Below, one piece after another: positions 1 to 5,262 of a stretch of DNA of 5,262 bases (position 1 is the stretch's first letter; each line of letters begins with the position of its first letter). The translations under genes were made by a program, and so were the position numbers. The DNA comes from Janthinobacterium lividum (GTDB lineage: Bacteria; Pseudomonadota; Gammaproteobacteria; Steroidobacterales; Steroidobacteraceae). The stretch spans positions 1 through 5,262 of the forward strand of contig CALPVO020000195.1 in assembly GCA_943327025.2 (NCBI GenBank), read 5' to 3'. The notes under the pieces are model-generated. The model was not told where the DNA came from, did not search any database, and saw only the letters and a program-made list of their open reading frames with translations.

Positions 1-324
1 ACCACTGGCCTGATAGGCGCGGCAGAGCTGGCGCTGATGAAGCCCGACGCCCTGCTGGTGAACACGGCGCGCGGTGGCTTGGTGGACGCCGCAGCGCTCG
101 CCGCCGCGCTGCGCGCACGCCAGATTGGGGGCGCTGCCATCGACGTGCTGGCGGTAGAGCCGCCCGTGGACGGCAACCCCCTTCTCGCCGCGGACATTCC
201 CAACCTGCTCGTCACGCCGCACACGGCTTGGGCCGCCGTGGAAGCCCGCCAGCGCTCGTTGGACCAGTTGGCCAGCCACTTGGCGGCCTGGCAGCGCGGC
301 GAGCAGTCCGGGCGCGTCGTCTAG
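1..324 (+). CDS. D-isomer-specific 2-hydroxyacid dehydrogenase, C-terminal part (5' end outside window)
   Basis: This is the last 107 codons of an NAD(P)H-dependent 2-hydroxyacid dehydrogenase, a cytoplasmic enzyme that interconverts 2-keto acids and D-2-hydroxy acids. The reading frame is open from base 1 and ends at TAG 322-324, so the start lies upstream of the window. An internal ATG at 37 is not the true start, because family sequence (TTGLIGAAELALMKPDALLV) already runs through it. The family signature around NTARGGLVD holds the catalytic Arg (residue 24 of the visible part). The catalytic Glu is residue 53 (AVEPP) and the catalytic His is residue 74 (TPHTAW). The His-Thr-Ala-Trp form followed by EARQR resembles glycerate dehydrogenase/hydroxypyruvate reductase members, but the exact substrate is an inference. 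The visible part covers the end of the nucleotide-binding domain and the C-terminal return helix. The gene is probably unrelated to the efflux operon 60 bp downstream. Confidence 0.93.
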   Translation, partial: TTGLIGAAELALMKPDALLVNTARGGLVDAAALAAALRARQIGGAAIDVLAVEPPVDGNPLLAADIPNLLVTPHTAWAAVEARQRSLDQLASHLAAWQRGEQSGRVV

Positions 325-346
325 CCAGTACTGGACAGACGTCTTT

Positions 347-367
347 TCGTTGACACGGTGTCAACGA
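347..367. promoter_or_regulatory. Perfect 21-bp palindrome, probable TetR-family operator
   Basis: Ten-base arms TCGTTGACAC (347-356) and GTGTCAACGA (358-367) are exact reverse complements around a single central G at 357. The length and the site just upstream of a TetR-family gene fit an operator for a homodimeric repressor. The site contains the TTGACA hexamer at 350-355 and the start of the promoter spacer, so a bound repressor would block RNA polymerase. That the adjacent regulator is the one that binds here is inferred from position; the dyad is seen directly. I noticed no second copy in the window. Confidence 0.8.
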
Positions 368-378
368 CACGGCACCCT
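350..378 (+). promoter_or_regulatory. Probable promoter of the tetR-efflux operon
   Basis: A consensus -35 hexamer TTGACA lies at 350-355. A 17-bp spacer leads to CACCCT at 373-378, which matches the -10 consensus only at the two key positions A2 and T6. The expected transcription start is about seven bases after the -10 hexamer, at or near A385, the first base of the regulator's ATG. The perfect -35 and spacing are good evidence; the -10 is weak, so the promoter may depend on other factors or use a different -10. The operator palindrome covers the -35 element. Confidence 0.5.
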
Positions 379-384
379 AGTGCC
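371..384. repeat. Short inverted repeat directly before the regulator ATG
   Basis: GGCAC (371-375) and GTGCC (380-384) are complementary arms around the 4-base loop CCTA and abut the ATG at 385. It overlaps the putative -10 region. It could be a second weak protein site, or a hairpin if transcription starts upstream. A 5-bp dyad may also be chance. Confidence 0.35.
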
Positions 385-1032
385 ATGTCGTACCTTGCCG
401 AGCGCCGTGAAGAGGAAAAAGAGCGCCGCCGCCTCGACATCATCGAGGCCGCAGAGCGCCTGTATGCCAGCTCTGGCTGGGACGGCCTGACCATGGACCA
501 GCTGGCGCGCGAAGCCCGCCTCTCGCGCGCCCTGCTCTACGTGTACTTCAAAGACCGGGCCGAACTGCACCTGGCTATCGTCGCCCGCGCCTTCGAACTG
601 CTCCAGCAACGCTTCCGTGAAGCCGCCGGCCGCGCCGCGCTCGGGCTGGACAAAGTGCAGGCCATCGGCCGCGCCTATGTCGCCTTCTCTCATGAATTTC
701 CTCATTATTTTGATGCCTGCGCCCGCTTTCAGGCCGCCCAGCACCAGGCCGATGGCAGTTCGGTCCTGCAGGAATGCGCCGCCGCCGGCGACGCGGCCAT
801 CGCCGAAGTAGTAGCGGCCCTCGAAATCGGCCGCGCGGACGGCTCCGTTCGGCCGGACCTCGGGTCCGCGGTGCTCTCGGCCACGGCGCTGTGGGGCTTC
901 ACGCACGGCATCATCCAATTGATGGCTACCAAGGGTTCCGGATTGCTACGCCACGGCGTTACTCAGGACCAGTTGGCCGACCACTCACTGCAACTGCTGC
1001 GCCATTCGCTGCGCGGCCCGAAGTCCACCTAG
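385..1032 (+). CDS. TetR/AcrR-family transcriptional repressor of the downstream efflux operon
   Basis: This is a one-component DNA-binding repressor of 215 residues, typical for TetR-family proteins (about 190-230). A charged N-terminal helix (RREEEKERRRLDIIEAAERL) leads into the helix-turn-helix at about residues 35-61: LTMDQLAREARLSR then ALLYVYFKDRAEL, with recognition helix near 46-55. The pattern of a YxYF motif followed by K/R-(D/N)-(R/K)-x-E-L is characteristic of the family. The C-terminal ligand/dimer domain is variable, and its ligand cannot be predicted. An in-frame GTG at 358 would add nine residues but lies inside the operator palindrome, so I prefer ATG 385. No Shine-Dalgarno sequence precedes either start, which suggests a leaderless message. 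The stop overlaps the ribosome site of the channel gene 10 nt downstream, so the regulator is very probably co-transcribed with the pump genes and represses itself. Confidence 0.93.
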   Translation: MSYLAERREEEKERRRLDIIEAAERLYASSGWDGLTMDQLAREARLSRALLYVYFKDRAELHLAIVARAFELLQQRFREAAGRAALGLDKVQAIGRAYVAFSHEFPHYFDACARFQAAQHQADGSSVLQECAAAGDAAIAEVVAALEIGRADGSVRPDLGSAVLSATALWGFTHGIIQLMATKGSGLLRHGVTQDQLADHSLQLLRHSLRGPKST

Positions 1033-1034
1033 GA
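1031..1034 (+). promoter_or_regulatory. Ribosome binding site of the outer-membrane channel gene
   Basis: AGGA at 1031-1034, overlapping the regulator's TAG (1030-1032), sits 8 nt before ATG 1043. It decides in favour of that start over the in-frame ATG at 1112 and implies translational coupling with the repressor gene. Confidence 0.65.
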
Positions 1035-1042
1035 CCCTGCCC

Positions 1043-2566
1043 ATGTTCGCTGTACTTCTGAGTATTTTGCGCTCCAAAGCTAGACAGCCATCTAGCCAAT
1101 GGACGGCCGTCATGGTTTGTTGCCTCGGCATATCGGCCTTCCCCGCCAGCGCCGCCCCGGCTGACGCGACCGCGTCGGACACGCCCGCGCCGATGTCGAA
1201 CGGCCTCACCGGCAAGGTAACCACGCCGCTCGCCGAAGCCACCGCGCAATTGGTGGCCGAGGCCCTGCGCGCTAACCAAGGGCTGCTCGCGGAACGCGCC
1301 GTCGTGGCGCGGCGCTTCGCGGAACTGGACCGGGCCCGCGCCCGCTACCTACCCAGTCTCGACTTCCAAGCCCGCTATACCCGCGCCGACGGCGGCCGCA
1401 CCATCGAGTTTCCGCTGGGCGACCTGCTCAACCCCGTTTACGCGGCGCTCGATGCGCAGTTGGTGGCCCAAGGTCGCCCGCCGCAGTTCCCGCGCGTGGC
1501 GAACCAGGAGTTCAACTTCGTCCGCTCGCGCGACCAGGAAACCACGCTTAGCCTTATCCAGCCGCTTTACGACGCACGCCTCGGTGCCGGCCGGGACGCG
1601 GCCGATGCCGAACTGCTGGCTTCGCAGGCTGCCACCCGCGCCTACGAACAGCGACTGGCCCGCGACATGAAGCAAGCGTACTTCCAATGGCTGCGCGCCC
1701 GCGCCGGCGTGGTGGTCGTGAGCGAAACACGGGACCTCGCGGCGGAAAACCTGCGCATCAACGACAGCCTGTTCCGCGCCGGCAAGGTGACGGAAGACCG
1801 CGTCTTCCGCGCCCGTGCGGACCTGCTCGAAGTAGAACAGCAACTGCTGAGCTTGAACAATGCAGCCGGCCAACTACAGGCCTACGTGAACACACTGCGT
1901 AGCCAGCCGGGCACCAACGCCCTGCCAGAAGCGATTCCCACGGCGGAAGATTTGGCGCTCGCCGAAAAGCGCGAGCTAGGCACCGGCACCTTGCAGGAGG
2001 CGGCGCTCGGCGCGCGTGCCGAACTGCAGCAGCTTGATGCTGCCATGGCCGGCGCCCGCGCCAGTGGCCGCGCAGCACGTGCCGCGTTCAAGCCCCAAGT
2101 GGGCTTGCAGGTCACCAGTGGCATTCAAGGCACCAGCTATGGCTTCTCCGCCGACGAGCGCTTCGTGCTCGCTTCCGTGGTGGTGAGGTTCAACCTGTTT
2201 TCCGGCGGCGCGGATCGCGCGGCCCTGGCCGCCTCCAGCGCGCGGCTCGATGAAGCCCGTGCCCGCCGTGAGGAAACCGCATTCCTGGTGCGCATGGAAG
2301 TACAGCAAGCGGTAGAGGACTACCTCGTGCAACGCGCTGCCCTGCGCACCGCTGAAGAACGAGTGGCCGCGGCACAAGGCGCGTTCCGAATCGTTGCGCG
2401 CAAGCGCGACCTCGGCTCAGCCAACCAAGCCGAATTCATCGACGCCCGCCGCACGCTCACCGACGCGCGCCTCAACATCGACAATACCCGCCTTGCCGCA
2501 CTCGCGGCACTAACCCAGCTCGACTATGCGCTGGGCCAAGCAGTTTCGAAGGAAGCCACGCCATGA
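1043..2566 (+). CDS. TolC-family outer-membrane efflux channel protein
   Basis: This is the outer-membrane factor of a tripartite pump, 507 residues, slightly longer than usual because of a long leader. Residues 1-37 look like a Sec signal peptide: basic n-region (R10, K12, R14), a hydrophobic stretch about 21-33, and an ASA cleavage site before A38. The mature protein shows the tandem outer-membrane efflux repeats of the family. Repeat one spans about 60-285, with the ARARYLPSLDF motif near 97-108 and a QPLYD turn near 173-177. Repeat two spans about 315-497, with the matching RFNLFSGG turn at 372-379 and long Ala/Arg/Glu-rich helices on both sides. Three such subunits would form a beta-barrel plus periplasmic alpha-helical tunnel. 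The last codons overlap the next gene by 4 nt (ATGA). Two Cys residues (26-27) lie in the leader, but the context VMVC is a poor lipobox, so I do not call a lipoprotein. Confidence 0.95.
   Translation: MFAVLLSILRSKARQPSSQWTAVMVCCLGISAFPASAAPADATASDTPAPMSNGLTGKVTTPLAEATAQLVAEALRANQGLLAERAVVARRFAELDRARARYLPSLDFQARYTRADGGRTIEFPLGDLLNPVYAALDAQLVAQGRPPQFPRVANQEFNFVRSRDQETTLSLIQPLYDARLGAGRDAADAELLASQAATRAYEQRLARDMKQAYFQWLRARAGVVVVSETRDLAAENLRINDSLFRAGKVTEDRVFRARADLLEVEQQLLSLNNAAGQLQAYVNTLRSQPGTNALPEAIPTAEDLALAEKRELGTGTLQEAALGARAELQQLDAAMAGARASGRAARAAFKPQVGLQVTSGIQGTSYGFSADERFVLASVVVRFNLFSGGADRAALAASSARLDEARARREETAFLVRMEVQQAVEDYLVQRAALRTAEERVAAAQGAFRIVARKRDLGSANQAEFIDARRTLTDARLNIDNTRLAALAALTQLDYALGQAVSKEATP
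1079..1096. repeat. Inverted repeat GCTAGA / TCTAGC inside the channel gene's signal-peptide coding region
   Basis: Six-base perfect arms at 1079-1084 and 1091-1096 enclose a 6-base loop (CAGCCA). It lies between the preferred start (1043) and an alternative in-frame ATG (1112), in a stretch visibly less GC-rich than the rest. It could act as an mRNA hairpin early in the gene or be chance; CTAG is generally an uncommon tetramer in many bacteria, which makes a pair slightly notable. Confidence 0.3.
2549..2553 (+). promoter_or_regulatory. Ribosome binding site of the adaptor gene
   Basis: AAGGA at 2549-2553, inside the 3' end of the channel gene, lies 9 nt before ATG 2563. It supports ATG 2563 rather than the in-frame ATG at 2596 (residue 12), which has no such site. 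Confidence 0.7.
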
Positions 2567-3621
2567 TCGGCCCGTCCTCCCGCTTCACCCCAAGCATGCG
2601 CCCTGCAAGCTGGCTGGCCCTGCTCCTACTCGCCGGTTGCCATGGCAGCACCACACCAGACGCCACGCCGGTTCGCTCCGTGCGCGTTGCCACGCTCGAA
2701 ACTACAGTACTCACCGAAGACATCCGCGCAGTGGGCTTCCTCGCGCCACAGGATGAAGCGAAGCTGTCGTTCAAGCTGGGCGGTGTCATCGAAGCCGTAC
2801 TAGTGGAGGAAGGCCAAAGCATCCGCCGCGGACAACTGCTCGCACGGTTGCGTTCTGCCGAAGTCGAGGCGGCCGTGGCTCAGGCTCGTGAAGGCGCCGC
2901 GAAAGCCAAACGCGATCTCGAGCGTGGGCAACAATTGTTTGCCGATGGTGTCGCCACCCGCGAGAACCTCGACGACTTGAACACCGCTGCCAGCGTTGCG
3001 GCTGCGCAGTTGCGCTCCGTGGAGTTCAATGCTTCGTACGCGCGCATTACCGCACCGGCCGATGGCATGGTGTTGCAAAAGCTCGCTGAGCGCGACGAGC
3101 TGGTAGGCCCCGGACAAACCGTCGTGGTCGTCGGCGGCACGCGGCAAGGCTGGGTGGTGAAGGTGGCCGTGGCAGACCGCGAAGTGGTTCAGCTACGCTC
3201 GGGTCTCGCTGCCAAATTGCACTTCGATGCCTTTCCGGCACGCGAATTCACCGGCATCGTCCGCACGGTGGCCCGCTCCGCGGACCCCGCCACCGGCAGT
3301 TTCCAAGTGGAGATTGCTGTTCAGGAAGCGGCGGCGGGCTTTGGCCGCGGCATGGTGGCCAGCGCCCTCCTGCCGCGCATGACGGAAGCGGCCACCGCGC
3401 CAACGATGGTCGCGCCGAACACGGCATTGCTGGAAGCCAGCGGCGACCGCGCCACCCTGCTGGTCGTCGTAGGCGACCGGGTGCAACGCCGCGATGTGCT
3501 CATTGGCCGCATCGTCGGCGATCGGGTGGAGGTGCTGGACGGCCTGAAACCCACCGAGCAAGTGGTGGTGGAAGGTGCCTCGTTCGTGACCGCGGGCGAC
3601 CGCGTCACGGTCAAGCGCTAG
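2563..3621 (+). CDS. RND efflux periplasmic adaptor (membrane fusion protein), lipoprotein
   Basis: This AcrA/MexA-like adaptor bridges the inner-membrane pump and the TolC-like channel. It has 352 residues, a little shorter than AcrA. A lipoprotein signal ends in the lipobox LAGC with lipidated Cys26. The order of domains is typical. The first lipoyl half lies about 71-96 (GGVIEAVLVEEGQSIRRGQL). A short alpha-helical hairpin spans about 98-156. The second lipoyl half lies about 159-185, with the ITAPADGMV motif and ERDELVGPGQ. A beta-barrel follows about 196-270, with the TGSFQVEI strand and GRGMVA, and a membrane-proximal domain runs to the end (LDGLKPTEQVVVEG). The start overlaps the channel stop by 4 nt and has a good AAGGA site. 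The residues after Cys26 are His-Gly-Ser, not the Asp at +2 that keeps AcrA in the inner membrane of E. coli. The stop TAG is in the same frame as the next gene, nine bases before its ATG. Confidence 0.96.
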   Translation: MIGPSSRFTPSMRPASWLALLLLAGCHGSTTPDATPVRSVRVATLETTVLTEDIRAVGFLAPQDEAKLSFKLGGVIEAVLVEEGQSIRRGQLLARLRSAEVEAAVAQAREGAAKAKRDLERGQQLFADGVATRENLDDLNTAASVAAAQLRSVEFNASYARITAPADGMVLQKLAERDELVGPGQTVVVVGGTRQGWVVKVAVADREVVQLRSGLAAKLHFDAFPAREFTGIVRTVARSADPATGSFQVEIAVQEAAAGFGRGMVASALLPRMTEAATAPTMVAPNTALLEASGDRATLLVVVGDRVQRRDVLIGRIVGDRVEVLDGLKPTEQVVVEGASFVTAGDRVTVKR

Positions 3622-3630
3622 GCCGCCGCC

Positions 3631-5262
3631 ATGCGTATCTGGGCCTTCGCTGTCCGCCAGTGGCAATTCACACTGGTGCTGTTTGGTCTGCTCGTGGCAG
3701 TGGGTCTCAACAGCTACGTCAACATGCCGCGGGCGGAAGATCCGTCGTTCTCCTTCCCCGCCGTCACCATTACCGTCGGCTATCCGGGTGCCGATCCTGC
3801 CGAAATAGAACGCGTGCTCATCGACCCGATCGAAGAGGCGCTGAACGAACTGGACGACGTGAAGAAGGTGGTCAGCTTTGCCAATGACGGGCTGGGGCTG
3901 GTGCACATCGAGTTTCACTATGTCGGGGACCCCGAGAAGAAGCAGGATGACGTCATCCGCGAATTCAACCGGCTGCGCCCTCAACTGCCGGCGGACTTGA
4001 AATACATCGACATTCGCCGCGCCGGACCGGCACGCGTCAACATTTTGCAATCGGCCCTGGTGAGTGACACCGCTCCTTGGCGCGAACTGGAGAAATGGGC
4101 CGGCGAACTGGAAGACCGTCTGGAACGGGTCCCGGGCGTTCGTCAGTCCGAAAGCTGGGCCTACCCCACCTCGGAAATCCGTATCGCTGTGGATCTGGAC
4201 CGGTTGGGCCGTACCGCAGTGACCTTGCAGCAGCTGGCCACGGCAGTGCAGGCGGAAAACACCAGTATTCCTGGTGGCTCCGTCGATGCCGGCGCACGAC
4301 GCTACGACCTCAAGACCACCGGCTCCTTCCATTCGTTGCAGGAGATAGAGGACACGGTGGTCGGAGCCACACGGGGCCGCATCGTACGCCTGCGCGACGT
4401 GGCTACTGTCTCTTGGGCGACCGGCGAACACACCTACCTCGGCCGCTATAACGGCCACCGCGCGGTGTTCGTCACCGCCAGCCAGAAAGACAATCAGAAC
4501 ATCTTCAAGGTGCGTGCCGGCATCGATGCCGTGTTCGACGCTTACGAGAAAGACTTGCCGCAGAGCATCCGGCTCGAACGGGGCTTCGACCAATCGCGCA
4601 ATGTGGACCGTCGCCTGACGCGACTCGGTCACGACTTCGCTATCGCCATCGCGTTGGTGATGATCACCTTGCTGCCACTCGGCCTGCGAGCTGCTGGCGT
4701 GGTCATGCTGTCCATCCCGCTATCGCTGGCCATGGGCCTTTCCGCCCTGTATTTCTCCGGCTTCTCGCTGAACCAGTTGTCCATTGCTGGCTTCATCCTG
4801 GCCCTGGGGCTGCTCGTGGACGACAGCATTGTCGTCGTGGAGAACATTGCGCGCTTCATCCGCATGGGCCATAGCCGGCGCGAGGCAGCCATCCTCGCTA
4901 CCGATCAAATAGCACTCGCCGTATTAGGGTGCACGGCAACGCTATTGCTCGCCTTCCTGCCGCTGCTGTTCCTGCCTGAAGGCCCGGGCGCCTTCATCCG
5001 TTCACTGCCGGCTGCCGTGATGATGACCGTCATCGCCTCGATGCTGGTCGCCTACACCATCATCCCTTTCCTCTCCTCGCACTTTCTGCGCAACCCCGGA
5101 CCTCCTACCGGTGGTCGCATGGAACGTTTCGATGCCATGGCAGACCGACTGCTCCATGGCACGATGCGCACCATCCACCGCGTGTATGGCCCTGCGCTGA
5201 AGTGGGCTCTCGCCCGCCCCAAGCGCACCCTTAGCGTTGCTGGCGCCGTCTTTCTCGGGTCC
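3631..5262 (+). CDS. RND-superfamily inner-membrane efflux pump, N-terminal 544 residues (3' end outside window)
   Basis: This is the proton-driven pump of the tripartite system, of the AcrB/HAE1 type. The frame is open from ATG 3631 to the window end with no stop; the family is usually about 1,030 residues, so roughly half is visible. TM1 is about residues 11-30, followed by MPRAEDPSF (32-40), where AcrB has a PVAQYP-type motif; the EDPSF form marks the TriC/MexK-like branch. Porter and docking segments follow (YPGADPAEIE, DPIEEALNELDDV). TM2 is about 336-351, TM3 354-376 and TM4 384-403, with GLLVDDSIVVVEN carrying the paired proton-relay Asp397-Asp398, equivalent to AcrB D407/D408. TM5 is about 426-447, TM6 460-480, and a further segment begins at 533. 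No Shine-Dalgarno sequence is seen before the ATG (only GCC repeats), so translation is probably coupled to the adaptor gene. The partner Lys of the relay lies beyond the window. Substrate is unknown. Confidence 0.95.
   Translation, partial: MRIWAFAVRQWQFTLVLFGLLVAVGLNSYVNMPRAEDPSFSFPAVTITVGYPGADPAEIERVLIDPIEEALNELDDVKKVVSFANDGLGLVHIEFHYVGDPEKKQDDVIREFNRLRPQLPADLKYIDIRRAGPARVNILQSALVSDTAPWRELEKWAGELEDRLERVPGVRQSESWAYPTSEIRIAVDLDRLGRTAVTLQQLATAVQAENTSIPGGSVDAGARRYDLKTTGSFHSLQEIEDTVVGATRGRIVRLRDVATVSWATGEHTYLGRYNGHRAVFVTASQKDNQNIFKVRAGIDAVFDAYEKDLPQSIRLERGFDQSRNVDRRLTRLGHDFAIAIALVMITLLPLGLRAAGVVMLSIPLSLAMGLSALYFSGFSLNQLSIAGFILALGLLVDDSIVVVENIARFIRMGHSRREAAILATDQIALAVLGCTATLLLAFLPLLFLPEGPGAFIRSLPAAVMMTVIASMLVAYTIIPFLSSHFLRNPGPPTGGRMERFDAMADRLLHGTMRTIHRVYGPALKWALARPKRTLSVAGAVFLGS

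Noticed and set aside
325..347. Terminator after the dehydrogenase gene
   Set aside because: Short palindromes are followed by TTTT at 344-347, but CCAGTACTGG has no room for a loop, and the alternative GGAC/GTCT stem is only four pairs with one wobble. That is too weak to call an intrinsic terminator.
358..384. GTG 358 as the regulator start
   Set aside because: It lies within the operator palindrome, has no ribosome site, and would add nine residues (MSTTRHPSA) without family resemblance. ATG 385 gives a normal-length TetR protein.
361..918. 185-codon minus-strand open frame opposite the TetR gene
   Set aside because: The sense strand encodes a clear TetR protein, and the antisense product has no recognisable domain. 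It would need divergent transcription for which no promoter is seen.
1063..1068. TATTTT as a -10 box for a separate promoter of the channel gene
   Set aside because: No -35-like hexamer is found at 16-18 bp upstream (1040-1045 reads CCCATG), and it lies inside the preferred coding region.
1112..1129. Channel protein as a lipoprotein through Cys26/Cys27
   Set aside because: The residues before the Cys pair (Val-Met-Val) do not make a lipobox, and a good signal peptidase I site (ASA before A38) follows.
1349..1873. 174-codon minus-strand open frame inside the channel gene
   Set aside because: It is a shadow of the GC-rich TolC-family coding sequence; no ribosome site, motif or context supports it.
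3193..4632. 479-codon open frame on the minus strand across the adaptor and pump genes
   Set aside because: It is codon-aligned with the sense frame, so its stops would need sense codons CTA, TTA or TCA, which are scarce in this GC-rich gene. The sense products have clear family motifs throughout, and the antisense protein shows none that I recognise.

Overview
The window is GC-rich, densely coded on the + strand only, with short gaps and 4-nt stop/start overlaps. This fits a high-GC proteobacterium. A gammaproteobacterium of the Xanthomonadales/Lysobacterales type is my best guess from protein style and from what looks like a leaderless start, but nothing here fixes the genus.

Layout: (1) Bases 1-324 are the 3' end of a D-isomer-specific 2-hydroxyacid dehydrogenase, probably a hydroxypyruvate/glyoxylate reductase. 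(2) Bases 325-384 are a 60-bp intergenic region. It carries a perfect 21-bp palindrome overlapping a consensus -35 hexamer and is otherwise packed with short dyads. (3) Bases 385-1032 encode a TetR-family repressor. (4) Bases 1043-2566 encode a TolC-type outer-membrane efflux protein. (5) Bases 2563-3621 encode a periplasmic adaptor lipoprotein (membrane fusion protein). (6) From 3631 to the window end, an open frame of 544 codons encodes the N-terminal half of an RND inner-membrane pump of the AcrB/HAE1 superfamily. It is cut by the window edge, not broken.

Together, genes 3-6 read as one self-contained, autoregulated tripartite efflux operon in the order regulator, outer-membrane channel, adaptor, pump. 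The repressor probably binds the palindrome at its own promoter and so controls itself and the three pump parts. The pump would use the proton gradient to drive substrate from inner membrane and periplasm through the adaptor and the TolC-like channel to the outside. Substrates cannot be read from the sequence.

I found no RNA genes, mobile elements, CRISPR arrays or long repeats, and no evidence for a wholly new system. The points most worth a second look are the operator/promoter architecture with a predicted leaderless regulator mRNA, the operon order with the channel gene first, the adaptor's lipoprotein sorting residues, and the single in-frame amber codon between adaptor and pump.
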